Shown here: positions 49,878 through 58,693 of the stretch, piece after piece | Position numbering within the stretch: the stretch's first letter is position 1 | Layout: the number at the start of each line of letters is the position of its first letter | Assembly: GCF_014596475.1 (NCBI RefSeq) | Contig: NZ_MECJ01000028.1 | Coordinates: 1 to 64,000, forward strand | Length of the DNA: 64,000 nucleotides | Direction: 5' to 3' | From: Streptomyces sp. CBMA152 | GTDB taxonomy: Bacteria; Actinomycetota; Actinomycetes; Streptomycetales; Streptomycetaceae | Position numbers and translations under genes: made by a program | Notes under the pieces: generated by a model | Databases searched by the model: none | What the model was told of the DNA's origin: nothing | Seen by the model: the letters and a program-made list of their open reading frames with translations, nothing else

Positions 49878-51320
49878 GTGAGCGACAACCCATTCGGATT
49901 CGGCCTTCCGCCGGAGGAGCCGGAGAACGGCGACGAGGGCAAGGAGAAGGGCAAGGGCAACCAGGGCGGCCCGGCGAATCCGTTCGGGTTCGGCGCCGGG
50001 GCCGGCGGCGCGGACAATCCGTTCGCGGCGATGTTCGGTTCGCTGAACCCGAACGACCTGGGAGCGGCGTTCCAGCAGCTCGGCCAGATGCTCAGCTACG
50101 AGGGCGGTCCCGTGAACTGGGACATGGCCAAGCAGATCGCGCGTCAGACGGTGGCCCAGGGCACCGCGGACGGCACCAAGGACGAGAGCGTCGGCCCGGC
50201 CGAGCGCGCCGCCGTCGAGGAGGCCGTGCGCCTGGCCGACCTGTGGCTGGACGGGGTGACGTCGCTGCCCTCGGGCGCGTCGACCGCCGTCGCGTGGAGC
50301 CGCGCGGAGTGGGTCGAGGCGACCCAGCCGGCCTGGAAGGAGCTCGTCGACCCGGTCGCCGAGCGCGTCGGCGCGGCCATGGGCGGTGTGCTGCCCGAGG
50401 AGATGCAGGCCATGGCGGGCCCGCTGATCGGCATGATGCGCTCCATGGGCGGCGCCATGTTCGGCCAGCAGATCGGCCAGGCCGTGGGCGTCCTCGCGGG
50501 CGAGGTCGTCGGCTCGACCGACATCGGTCTGCCGCTCGGCCCGGCCGGCAAGGCCGCGCTGCTGCCGCTGAACATCGAGGTCTTCGGCAAGGACCTGGGC
50601 GTCCCCAAGGACGAGGTCAGGCTCTATCTGGCCCTGCGCGAGGCCGCCCACCAGCGGCTCTTCGCCCATGTGCCGTGGCTGCGCTCGCATCTGTTCGGCG
50701 CGGTCGAGGGCTATGCGCGCGGGATCAAGGTCGACACCGCGAAGCTGGAGGACGCGGTGGGCCAGCTCGACGTGTCCAACCCCGAGCAGCTCCAGGAAGC
50801 CCTCCAGCAGGGCATGTTCCAGCCGGAGGACACCCCGGAGCAGAAGGCCGCCCTGGCCCGTCTGGAGACGGCCCTGGCGCTGGTGGAGGGCTGGGTGGAC
50901 GCGGTGGTCCACGAGGCCGCCAAGCCCCGCCTCACGTCGGCCGACGCGCTGCGCGAGACGCTGCGCCGCCGCCGCGCGACCGGTGGTCCGGCCGAGCAGA
51001 CCTTCGCCACGCTGATCGGCCTCCAGCTGCGCCCGCGCCGGCTGCGGGACGCCTCGCGCCTGTGGGCCTCGCTCACGGACGCGCGCGGGGTCGACGGCCG
51101 CGACGACCTCTGGGAGCACCCGGACATGCTGCCGACCGCCTCGGACCTGGACGACCCGGACGGCTTCGTCCACCGCGAGCAGCTCGACTTCTCGGAGATC
51201 GACAAGATGCTCGGCGAGGCGGCCCAGCAGAACGGTCCGTCGCTGACCAAGGACGAGCCCAGGGCGGACGAGCCCAAGAAGGACGACGGGACCGACGGCA
51301 AGGGCGAATCCGAGAAGTGA
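49878..51320 (+). CDS. DUF2342 zinc-dependent metalloprotease-like protein
   Basis: A 480-residue protein. A disordered N-terminus with NPFGFG repeats (residues 4-45) precedes the DUF2342/zincin-like domain: VNWDMAKQIARQTVAQG, FGQQIGQAVGVLAGEVVGST and YLALREAAHQRLFAHVPWL, the last carrying the E-A-A-H-Q zincin variant. The C-terminus is acidic and Lys-rich. These proteins are annotated as predicted zinc metalloproteases in actinobacteria; activity is unproven. The start is GTG 49878 after GAGGAAA. Its stop overlaps the NUDIX start (GTGA), so the pair is coupled. Confidence 0.87.
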   Translation: MSDNPFGFGLPPEEPENGDEGKEKGKGNQGGPANPFGFGAGAGGADNPFAAMFGSLNPNDLGAAFQQLGQMLSYEGGPVNWDMAKQIARQTVAQGTADGTKDESVGPAERAAVEEAVRLADLWLDGVTSLPSGASTAVAWSRAEWVEATQPAWKELVDPVAERVGAAMGGVLPEEMQAMAGPLIGMMRSMGGAMFGQQIGQAVGVLAGEVVGSTDIGLPLGPAGKAALLPLNIEVFGKDLGVPKDEVRLYLALREAAHQRLFAHVPWLRSHLFGAVEGYARGIKVDTAKLEDAVGQLDVSNPEQLQEALQQGMFQPEDTPEQKAALARLETALALVEGWVDAVVHEAAKPRLTSADALRETLRRRRATGGPAEQTFATLIGLQLRPRRLRDASRLWASLTDARGVDGRDDLWEHPDMLPTASDLDDPDGFVHREQLDFSEIDKMLGEAAQQNGPSLTKDEPRADEPKKDDGTDGKGESEK

Positions 51321-51838
51321 GCCTGCACGAAGACGCGGTCCTCGTACTGAAGTCGTACGAGGACCAGCCGGAGATGCGTCGGCTGTACCTGGACCATCTC
51401 GCGGCGCACGACGACGGCATGTGGAAGGCGTGCGGGGCCGGGCATCTGACGGCGAGCGCGCTGGTCGTCGACCCCGAGCGCGGCCGGGTGCTGCTGACGC
51501 TGCACAAGAAGCTCAACATGTGGCTCCAGATGGGCGGCCACTGCGAGCCCGGTGATGTCTCGGTGGCCGCCGCCGCGCTGCGCGAGGCCACCGAGGAGTC
51601 CGGGATCGCCCATCTCACGCTGCTGCCGGGCGGCCCGGTCCGCCTCGACCGCCACCCGATCCCGGCGCCCTGCCACTGGCACCTGGACGTGCAGTACGCG
51701 GCGCTGGCCCCGGCGGACGCCGTCGAGGCGATCAGCGACGAGTCCCTGGACCTGCGCTGGTACGCGTACGACGAGGTCGCCGCGGTGGCCGACGAGTCGG
51801 TCGTACGGCTGATGGAGGCGACCCGGGCACGGCTGTGA
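51317..51838 (+). CDS. NUDIX hydrolase
   Basis: A 173-residue NUDIX protein. The box MGGHCEPGDVSVAAAALREATEESGI matches G-x5-E-x7-R-E-x2-E-E-x-G; here it is quoted as GGHCEPGD and REATEESGI. It is preceded by LLTLHKKLNMWLQ. The substrate, a nucleoside diphosphate linked to something, cannot be named. The GTG start at 51317 overlaps the DUF2342 stop by four bases. A strong terminator follows. Confidence 0.88.
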   Translation: MSLHEDAVLVLKSYEDQPEMRRLYLDHLAAHDDGMWKACGAGHLTASALVVDPERGRVLLTLHKKLNMWLQMGGHCEPGDVSVAAAALREATEESGIAHLTLLPGGPVRLDRHPIPAPCHWHLDVQYAALAPADAVEAISDESLDLRWYAYDEVAAVADESVVRLMEATRARL

Positions 51839-51869
51839 GGCCAGGCGCGCTCAGGTCGCGTTGAGGACA

Positions 51870-51910
51870 CGGGTAAGGGGCGGTCGCCATGGACGACCGC
51901 CCCTTACCCG
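51870..51910. terminator. Terminator between NUDIX gene and AIM24 operon
   Basis: A perfect 17 bp stem CGGGTAAGGGGCGGTCG with loop CCATGGA, between convergent stops. Confidence 0.9.
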
Positions 51911-51925
51911 TCACTGCTGACCGGA

Positions 51926-52681
51926 TCAGCTCCAGGCGTTGCCCTGGTTCTGGGCGTGGACGCCCTGCTGTCCCATGCCGTACTGGGCCCGCAGGCCCTG
52001 GCCGATCACCGCGTTCTGCGGCGGCAGCACCTCGCTGGGCTGGACCAGCGCGAAGCCCTGGCCGAGGAAGCTGAGCTCCCAGCCCTCGCCCGTGTTGCCG
52101 CGCCGCCGCCACACGCCCGTGGAGTGCGTCTGCGCCTGCATCTGCACCCGCAGCGAGGTGGACCAGGCCACGATCGCGTCGGCGTCGGCGTTGACGTACT
52201 TGTCCGGCGTGACCTGGAGCATCAGCGGCTGACCCGACGTCATCAGGACGACCTTGCCGGTGCCGGTGATGTTGAGCTGGAACTTGCCGGTGCCGGAGAT
52301 GCCGTACTGGCTGTCGACGGCGATGACCTCGTAGTGCAGCGAGGAGTCCATCGCGAGGACGTAACCGCCGTCCACGGTCAGCCCGTCGTGGTCCACGTCC
52401 ACTACGTGGACGTGCTGGGCGAGGTTGGCGAGGTAGACGGTGCCCTGACCGGAGACACGCATCAGGTCCAGGCCCTCGCCGGTGTTGGCATGCGCGCGCT
52501 GGTGGCCACTGGACACGTACTCGCCGTCGAACTCCATCAGCCCCTGGTAGGCGACCATCGAGCCCTTGCGGGCGAGGATGTCGTCGTGGCCGGTGAGCAC
52601 CACACGCAGCAGCTGCGCGTTCTGCGCACTGTAGCGCTCCTGGGACTGCTGCTCGGTGTAGCTGAAAAGCGGGCTCTGCAT
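51926..52681 (-). CDS. AIM24 family protein (copy 3 of operon)
   Basis: A 251-residue AIM24-family protein, a TRAP-like beta-barrel fold shared with the yeast mitochondrial protein Aim24. Typical strands: ILARKGSMVAYQGLMEFDGE, VYLANLAQHVHVVDVDHDGL, YVLAMDSSLHYEVIAVDSQ and GTGKVVLMTSGQPLMLQV. The C-terminal 25 residues are Gln/Gly-rich and disordered. No enzymatic residues are known for the family. It is the last of three genes (gaps of 16 and 13 bp). Start ATG 52681. Confidence 0.88.
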   Translation of the reverse strand: MQSPLFSYTEQQSQERYSAQNAQLLRVVLTGHDDILARKGSMVAYQGLMEFDGEYVSSGHQRAHANTGEGLDLMRVSGQGTVYLANLAQHVHVVDVDHDGLTVDGGYVLAMDSSLHYEVIAVDSQYGISGTGKFQLNITGTGKVVLMTSGQPLMLQVTPDKYVNADADAIVAWSTSLRVQMQAQTHSTGVWRRRGNTGEGWELSFLGQGFALVQPSEVLPPQNAVIGQGLRAQYGMGQQGVHAQNQGNAWS

Positions 52682-52697
52682 GGTGTGTTCGCTCCCC

Positions 52698-53378
52698 TCA
52701 GCCCCGGGCCCGCAGGCGGTCGGTGCTGTCCTCACTCGGCTGTACGACGACGATGCCCTGGCCCGAGAACGCCATCTGGTACGCCTCTCCGCTGCCCCGG
52801 CCGATCAGCGAGGACGCCTTGAAGCTGCGCTTGCCCTTGACCTTGAGGTTCGGGGACCAGGCGACGAGGGCGTCCGGGTCGACGTACGTCTCGTCCTCGC
52901 CGCTGCCGCAGTCGACGACGACGGGCGTGCCGCGCGAGGTGAGCGCGACCCAGCCGGTGCCGGAGATCTTCACGTTGAACAGGCCCTGGCCGGCGAACTT
53001 GGCGAGGCCCTTGACCCGCTCGACGCCCCACTGCAGGCTCGCGTCGAAGGCCAGCACATTGGTGCCGTTGACGGAGAGCGCGTCGTTGTTCAGGTGGATG
53101 ACGACGACGTTGGCCCCGTAGTCGGCGAGGTAGAGCAGCCCGTCGCCGGTGCACTTCATCAGCGGGGCGCCCTCGCCGGTGATCCAGTCGCGGGCGATCT
53201 GGCGTACGGCGGGCGGGTTCGGCTCGTACTGGACGAAGCCTTCGTAGGCGACCATCGAGCCCACGCGCGCGAAGAGGTCCTGCCCGGTGGCCATGGCCAC
53301 CTTGAGCATGGCGCTGCCGTGGTTCTCCATCCGGGCGGCGACGGGTGTGGGGGCATAGCCCGCGAGTTGCTGGTTCAT
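52698..53378 (-). CDS. AIM24 family protein (copy 2 of operon)
   Basis: A 226-residue AIM24 protein parallel to its neighbours: LFARVGSMVAYEGFVQYEPN, LLYLADYGANVVVIHLNNDA, VLAFDASLQWGVERVKGLAK, GTGWVALTSRGTPVVVD. The three copies are clearly related but only moderately similar, so the duplications are old. Start ATG 53378, 13 bp after the upstream gene. It probably forms a complex or paralogous set with the flanking AIM24 proteins. Confidence 0.88.
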   Translation of the reverse strand: MNQQLAGYAPTPVAARMENHGSAMLKVAMATGQDLFARVGSMVAYEGFVQYEPNPPAVRQIARDWITGEGAPLMKCTGDGLLYLADYGANVVVIHLNNDALSVNGTNVLAFDASLQWGVERVKGLAKFAGQGLFNVKISGTGWVALTSRGTPVVVDCGSGEDETYVDPDALVAWSPNLKVKGKRSFKASSLIGRGSGEAYQMAFSGQGIVVVQPSEDSTDRLRARG

Positions 53379-53391
53379 TGGCCGGGCTCCC

Positions 53392-55044
53392 TCAGACCTC
53401 GTACGGCTGGACGACGATGAAGTTCCCGGGTGCGCCCCGGAACTGCAGGTTGACGGACTCGCCGCTGTGGCCCGGATAGGCGTTGCGGCGCAGCCTGACC
53501 TGGCTGGAGACGATCACCTGCGAGGCGGACGACCAGGCCACGATCGCGTCGCTGTCGGCGAACGTGGTCGGGGTGACCGGCAGGACGACCGGAGTGCCGT
53601 GGGTCATGACCACGATCGTTCCGGTGCCCTGGAACTGCATCGTGAACAGCGCGCCGCCGGGCAGCCCGTGGCCCTCGATGCGGCGCACTTCGTACTGAAG
53701 GGACTCGTCGAACGCGAGGACGTGGTCGGCGGAGACACAGATGCCGTCGCCCTGGAGCTCGATGGGGTGCAGATAGGCGCTGTTCTCGGCGAGGAAGACC
53801 TGGCCGCGGCCGCTGCAGCGCATCAGCTGCATCTCCTGGCCGGTGGCGTGGCCGACGAGCCGTCCGGCGAAACCGGCGCCCTTGTAGCCGAAGTCGACCT
53901 TGCCCTGGTACATCACCATGCTGCCCTGGCGGGCCAGCACCGGAGTGCCGCCCATGCCCAGGTCGACGCGGACGAGCTGCTTGTTCTGCGAGGCCCAGCG
54001 CTGCCCGGTGGGCACTTCCTTGTACAGCTGCATGGCCCCCGCGAGCCCACCGCCGGCCTGCGGCATCCCCTGCGGGAAGCCGGGCTGCTGCCCGTAGGGA
54101 GCGGGCTGGCCGTACGGGGCGGGCGCGCCGGGCGGCGGGACCTGGCCGGGGTACTGGCCCGGGACCTGCCCGTACGAGGGCTGGTGGGGCTGTCCGTACG
54201 GGGCGGGCGGGGCCGGGGGCGGGACGGTGCCCGGCGGAAACGTCATCGGCGCGGCGATGGTCGGCGCCGCGTGGATCTGCGGGCTGGGCGCGGGAGCGGG
54301 GGGCGGCGTGGCCCCCCGCGGGGGCGTGTAGCGCTGCGCGGGAGCCGGGGCCGGCGCGCCGAACTGCGGGGACGGCTGCGGGGCTTGGGGCTGCGGCGGG
54401 GCCGCCGGGGCGCCGAACTGCGGTGCGGGGGCGGGCTGCGCGGGAGCGGCCGCCTGCGCGGGCGGGGCGAAGCCCGGAGTCGCGCCCTGCGGCTGCTGCG
54501 CCGCCTCGGGCTCCTCCTCGGCGACCTCGCCGCCGAAGTTCTTCAGCAGCGCCTCAAGACCGCCGTCGAAGCCCTGGCCCACGGCCGCGAACCGCCAGAC
54601 GTCCTTCAGGTAGAAGTCGCCCAGCATGACGGCGCGTTCGGTGGAGAACTCGGCGCCCGTGAACGCGTATCTCGCGACCTCCTCGCCACCGGCGACGACC
54701 CGGATGTACCCCGGTCCGACCTGCGACATCTGGCCTGCGCCGTCGATCGTCGCGGTGAAGGAGAGCTTCTGGATGTGGGCCGGGACGCGGTCCAGGGTGA
54801 CGCGGAACGACTCGGTGTCACCGGCCTGCGCGCCGAGCAGCTGAATGGACTCCTCGGGCGACTTGGGCTGGTTGAAGAAGACGAAGTACCGGTCGTCGGA
54901 GAGCTGCTCGTTCGCGTCGAGGCCGAAGCAGCTGATGTCGAAGGACAGTCCGGGGGCGGCGATCTGCACGCCCACATACAGATCCGTCCCTGCCGTCAGA
55001 TCACTGATCCTGGCCTTGTGGCCGCGTTGGAATTCCCTGGCCAT
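53392..55044 (-). CDS. TerD-AIM24 fusion protein
   Basis: A 550-residue two-domain protein. Residues 1-175 are a TerD/TerZ-type domain: LTAGTDLYVGVQIAAPGLSF, DISCFGLDANEQLSDDRYFV, FFNQPKSPEESIQLLG, the Ca2+-binding-type acidic positions of the TerD family and the end LGDFYLKDVWRFAAVGQGFD. Residues 176-345 are a Pro/Gln/Ala-rich linker with GQP/APYG repeats. Residues 345-550 are an AIM24 domain (VLARQGSMVMYQGKVDFGYK, HVLAFDESLQYEVRRIEGHG). TerD proteins are linked to tellurite, phage and membrane stress. It is the first gene of a three-gene operon; start ATG 55044. Confidence 0.9.
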   Translation of the reverse strand: MAREFQRGHKARISDLTAGTDLYVGVQIAAPGLSFDISCFGLDANEQLSDDRYFVFFNQPKSPEESIQLLGAQAGDTESFRVTLDRVPAHIQKLSFTATIDGAGQMSQVGPGYIRVVAGGEEVARYAFTGAEFSTERAVMLGDFYLKDVWRFAAVGQGFDGGLEALLKNFGGEVAEEEPEAAQQPQGATPGFAPPAQAAAPAQPAPAPQFGAPAAPPQPQAPQPSPQFGAPAPAPAQRYTPPRGATPPPAPAPSPQIHAAPTIAAPMTFPPGTVPPPAPPAPYGQPHQPSYGQVPGQYPGQVPPPGAPAPYGQPAPYGQQPGFPQGMPQAGGGLAGAMQLYKEVPTGQRWASQNKQLVRVDLGMGGTPVLARQGSMVMYQGKVDFGYKGAGFAGRLVGHATGQEMQLMRCSGRGQVFLAENSAYLHPIELQGDGICVSADHVLAFDESLQYEVRRIEGHGLPGGALFTMQFQGTGTIVVMTHGTPVVLPVTPTTFADSDAIVAWSSASQVIVSSQVRLRRNAYPGHSGESVNLQFRGAPGNFIVVQPYEV

Positions 55045-55160
55045 GCGTAACGACCGTCCCCCATCCCGAGTGTGATTGGTCGCGCCAGGCTAGCGGCTGC
55101 CTGCGACAACCGGCCAAACCGATGGGGGTCCGGTACGCGTTCGGTACACAACCGGGGAGA

Positions 55161-55757
55161 TCACTCACCGCGGGCGGCGGGCAGATACGGAAGCCGGTCG
55201 GCCGCGACCACTCCTTCGAGGTATCCGCGCGCACGCTCGGTCCGGGGGTACGCCTCCAGGAGCCGCCAGAACCGCGGGCCGTGCCCCGGCACCAACAGAT
55301 GCGCCAGTTCATGCACGAGCACATAGTCCAGTACGTACTCGGGCATCCCCTGCAGCCGGTGCGAGAGACGGATGCTGCCCTCCGCCGGAGTGCACGAGCC
55401 CCAGCGGGTGTTCTGGTTGGTCACCCAGCGCACCGACGCCGGACGGGCCCGGCCGTCGAAGTACAGGTCCGACAACCGCTCGGCGCGCTCGGTCAGTTCC
55501 GCGTCGCCGAGCATCCGCTTGCTCTCCTGGGCGGCGAGCTTGTCGAGCATCACGCTCACCCAGCGCTGCTCCTCGGCCTCGGACATCCGGGCCGGAATCA
55601 GGACGATGGTGCGGTCGCCCTCGCGGTACGCCGAGACCGTCCTGCTGCGCCGGGCGCTTCTGCGCACCTCGACCGCGCTCGTCGCATGACCGCGGGGCGG
55701 CGGACTTGTCGGACTGCGTGGCGGGCTTCCGGCACTCTGCAGTGGGTCGGCGGGCAC
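55161..55757 (-). CDS. YgjP-like metallopeptidase domain protein (DUF45/M48-related)
   Basis: A 198-residue protein with the YgjP/SprT-like zinc site: NQNTRWGSCTPAEGSIRLSH, then DYVLVHELAHLLVPGHGPRFW, with HELAH as the HExxH. The N-terminal 25 residues are Pro/Ser-rich and disordered. Homologues are predicted metal-dependent hydrolases; no substrate is known. The start is GTG 55757; the real start could be internal. The 116 bp to the TerD gene holds no clear hairpin. Confidence 0.85.
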   Translation of the reverse strand: MPADPLQSAGSPPRSPTSPPPRGHATSAVEVRRSARRSRTVSAYREGDRTIVLIPARMSEAEEQRWVSVMLDKLAAQESKRMLGDAELTERAERLSDLYFDGRARPASVRWVTNQNTRWGSCTPAEGSIRLSHRLQGMPEYVLDYVLVHELAHLLVPGHGPRFWRLLEAYPRTERARGYLEGVVAADRLPYLPAARGE

Positions 55758-56012
55758 GCCCCGACGTTACCCGCTGTCAGTGGGGGAAGTCCCGCCTCCG
55801 GAAGGGTTGGCCCATGATCCATTCCGGGCGTGCACCATTTGAACGACTAATACCCCGCCCCTGTGGATAACTTCTCCCGCCCGCCCGCCGCAGCGGTCAT
55901 TCTGGCAACGGATCACACGAAAAATCGTGACCGGACGGAGACCTGGCCTGCCGCGTGGCCGACCCGGCCCGGTCCGGACAACACACGACAAGGCAGGACA
56001 ACGGGGGTTGAC

Positions 56013-57146
56013 ATGCATCCGATGGTGAAACCGGCACTGCGCCGGGCATGGCGGAACCGGAACACCGTGCAGTTCGGGGTCACCCCCGCACGGGCGGTCG
56101 TGGTGTCGCCGGTGGACACGGCGACGGGAAGCTTCCTCGGCCTCCTCGACGGCACACGCGGACTGCCCCTGCTGTACGAGGAAGCCAGAGCCCTGGATCT
56201 GTCGCCCGGCCAAGTGGACGCGATGGTCGAGCGGTTGACGACCGCAGGCGTGCTCGACGATCCGACGGCCGGGGGCCCGGCGGCCGACGCACTGCGCGAA
56301 CGGACCGACGCCTTCGACCGGACCAGATCCGACCTCGCCTCGCTCTCCCTGGTCCACCGGGAACCCGGCGGCGGCGCACGACGACTGGCCGCCCGCCGGT
56401 CCTTACGGGTCCAGGTGCGCGGCGCGGGCCGCGTCGGGGCGACGATCGCCTCCGTGCTCGCCGCGGCGGGGGTGGGCCGGGTCGACGTGCTGGACGGCGG
56501 GACGGTCCGGCCGTGGGACGTCGCGCCCGGCGCCCTGCCCGAGGAAGCGGTCGGCGAGCGGCGAACCCCGGCGGCGAAGCGGCTGGTGCGGAGCGCCGCG
56601 CCGGGCCGCCCGCCCCGCGCCGTCGAGGGCACCGACCCGCCCGGCCTCTCACTGATCGTGGTGGCCCCGAGAGACGGCCTTGAGGTGTACGCACCGGACC
56701 CGGCCGCCGCCGAGGAGTGGCTGACGGCGGGAATCCCCCACCTGTACGCGGGAGTTGTGGAGACGACGGGCCTGGTGGGCCCGCTGGTCCTGCCCGGCGG
56801 CACCGGGTGCGCGGGGTGCCTTGCGCTCGCCCGCGCCGAGCACGACCCGGGCTGGCCCCGGATGCTGGCGCAGTGGCGCTCGGGCCGCCGTGAGGGGGCC
56901 GTACCGGCCTGCGACATCGCGCTCGCGACAGCGGTCGCCGGCCTGGCGGCAGCCCATGCGCTGGCCTTCCTCGACGGCGACCTCCCGGCGAGTACGGGCA
57001 CGCGATGGGAGACATCGCTGCCGCTGCTCGGCTGGCGCCCCGAGCGCGTCGGGGCGCGCCTCGACTGCTCCTGCGGCGCCGGCGGGAACACTGAAGGGGA
57101 GGACGCCTCGGGGGGCGAGCAGCCGCAGGACACAATGGCCCGGTAA
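56013..57146 (+). CDS. ThiF/E1-like protein, TOMM leader-binding type, with a TTA codon
   Basis: A 377-residue E1-like protein. The N-terminal 90 residues look like a winged-helix peptide-binding region (LLDGTRGLPLLYEEARALDL). The Rossmann motif is VRGAGRVGATIASVLAAAGV (GAGRVG at 137-142). The N-L-x-R-Q adenylation motif of active ThiF/E1 enzymes is missing after VDVLDGGTV, so ATP use is doubtful. Zinc-type cysteines are CAGC and a C-terminal CSCG. Similar proteins are annotated as TOMM precursor leader-binding proteins, yet no precursor or cyclodehydratase lies nearby. Leu131 is coded by TTA (56403-56405), the bldA-dependent rare codon. The ABC1 kinase gene follows after 65 bp. Confidence 0.78.
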   Translation: MHPMVKPALRRAWRNRNTVQFGVTPARAVVVSPVDTATGSFLGLLDGTRGLPLLYEEARALDLSPGQVDAMVERLTTAGVLDDPTAGGPAADALRERTDAFDRTRSDLASLSLVHREPGGGARRLAARRSLRVQVRGAGRVGATIASVLAAAGVGRVDVLDGGTVRPWDVAPGALPEEAVGERRTPAAKRLVRSAAPGRPPRAVEGTDPPGLSLIVVAPRDGLEVYAPDPAAAEEWLTAGIPHLYAGVVETTGLVGPLVLPGGTGCAGCLALARAEHDPGWPRMLAQWRSGRREGAVPACDIALATAVAGLAAAHALAFLDGDLPASTGTRWETSLPLLGWRPERVGARLDCSCGAGGNTEGEDASGGEQPQDTMAR

Positions 57147-57211
57147 CCGCTGTCAACGACGCACTGCCGCAAGGCACCCGCGGCACGGCCGGCTGGGAAT
57201 TGGAGGGGCGT

Positions 57212-58600
57212 ATGTCTGATCTTCCCCGGAAGGCGGTCACCCGGACCGCCAAGTTGGCCGCGCTGCCACTTGGCTTCGCCGGCCGTGCCACCTGGGGGCT
57301 GGGCAAGAGAATCGGCGGCAAGTCCGCGGAGATCGTCGGCCGGGAGCTGCAACAGCGCACCGCCGAACAGCTCTTCAAGGTCCTGGGCGAACTGAAGGGC
57401 GGGGCGATGAAGTTCGGACAGGCCATGTCCGTCTTCGAATCGGCACTGCCCGAAGAGGTCGCCGGGCCCTACCGGGCGGCGCTGACCAAGCTCCAGGAAG
57501 CGGCCCCGCCCATGCCGACCCGCACGGTGCACGCCGTACTCGCGGAACGGCTCGGGCCGAACTGGCGGGAGTTGTTCCTGGAGTTCGAGGAGAAGCCGGC
57601 CGCCGCCGCGTCGATCGGCCAGGTACACCGGGCCGTCTGGCACGACGGCCGCGAAGTCGCGGTCAAGGTCCAGTACCCGGGCGCCGGCGAAGCACTGCTC
57701 TCGGACCTCACCCAGCTCAGCCGGTTCGCCCGACTGCTCGGACCCCTGATTCCCGGGATGGACATCAAGCCGCTCATCTCCGAGCTGCGCGACCGGGTCT
57801 CCGAGGAGCTGGACTACGAACTGGAGGCACGGGCCCAGCGGGAGCACGCGGCGGAGTTCGCCGACGACCCGGATGTGGTGGTGCCCGATGTGGTCCACCA
57901 GCGCGATCAGGTGCTGGTGACGGAGTGGATCGACGGCACGCCGCTCTCCGAGGTGATCGCCGACGGGACACCCGAGCAGCGCGACCGGGCGGGCCAGCTG
58001 CTGGCGAGATTCCTCTTCTCGGGCCCCGCCCGGACCGGACTGCTGCACGCGGACCCGCATCCGGGCAACTTCCGACTGCTGCCGCCCGAGAAGGAGGGCG
58101 GCGAGTGCCGACTGGGGGTGCTGGACTTCGGAACGGTCGACCGACTGCCGGGCGGGCTGCCGCAGACGATCGGCGACTCCCTGCGGATGACCCTGGAAGG
58201 TGACGCGGAAGCGGTCTACCGGCTGCTGCGCGAAGAAGGCTTCGTCAAGGAGTCGATAGACCTCGACCCGGACGCGGTACTCGACTATCTGCTGCCGATC
58301 ATCGAGCCCGCACAGGCCGAGGAGTTCACCTTCACCCGATCCTGGATGCGCGGCCAGGCAGCCAGGATCGCCGACCCCCGCTCCCCCGCCCACCAACTGG
58401 GCAAGCAGCTCAACCTGCCGCCCTCGTATCTCCTGATACACCGGGTCACGCTCTCCACCATCGGCGTGCTGTGCCAGCTGGACGCGACAGTGCGACTGCG
58501 GGACGAGCTGGAGGAATGGGTTCCCGGGTTCCTGCCCGACATGCCCGAGGACTTGGACGAGCTGGACGGCGAGGAGAACGAGCAGCCCGCTGGGGCATAG
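57212..58600 (+). CDS. ABC1/AarF (UbiB-like) atypical kinase
   Basis: A 462-residue ABC1 family protein. Family blocks: the KxGQ motif as GGAMKFGQAMSVFESALPEE, AAASIGQVHRAV (Ala-rich nucleotide loop), VAVKVQYPG (Lys), ELDYELEARAQREHAAEF, LLHADPHPGNF (catalytic loop) and LGVLDFGTVDRLP (DFG). The KxGQ N-terminal extension is diagnostic. UbiB members support isoprenoid-quinone synthesis; the actinobacterial target is unknown. There is no C-terminal membrane helix. Start ATG 57212 after GGAGGGG. Confidence 0.92.
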   Translation: MSDLPRKAVTRTAKLAALPLGFAGRATWGLGKRIGGKSAEIVGRELQQRTAEQLFKVLGELKGGAMKFGQAMSVFESALPEEVAGPYRAALTKLQEAAPPMPTRTVHAVLAERLGPNWRELFLEFEEKPAAAASIGQVHRAVWHDGREVAVKVQYPGAGEALLSDLTQLSRFARLLGPLIPGMDIKPLISELRDRVSEELDYELEARAQREHAAEFADDPDVVVPDVVHQRDQVLVTEWIDGTPLSEVIADGTPEQRDRAGQLLARFLFSGPARTGLLHADPHPGNFRLLPPEKEGGECRLGVLDFGTVDRLPGGLPQTIGDSLRMTLEGDAEAVYRLLREEGFVKESIDLDPDAVLDYLLPIIEPAQAEEFTFTRSWMRGQAARIADPRSPAHQLGKQLNLPPSYLLIHRVTLSTIGVLCQLDATVRLRDELEEWVPGFLPDMPEDLDELDGEENEQPAGA

Positions 58601-58634
58601 GGCCGGGGGCCAGGCCGGGCTGCGGGGTGCGCGC

Positions 58635-58678
58635 GGGGCGGGGGTTGGGGAGGGGTGGGGCGGGGGGGGAGGGGGAGG
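58635..58678 (+). repeat. Dense G-run tract with G-quadruplex potential
   Basis: Seven runs of four or more G with one- to two-base spacers (GGGGCGGGGGTTGGGGAGGGG is the pattern's left part, here shortened to its first runs), directly after the ABC1 kinase stop and before a convergent small gene. A following C run (58679-58690) can also pair with it. Confidence 0.8.
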
Positions 58679-58693
58679 GCCCCACCCCCCCGT

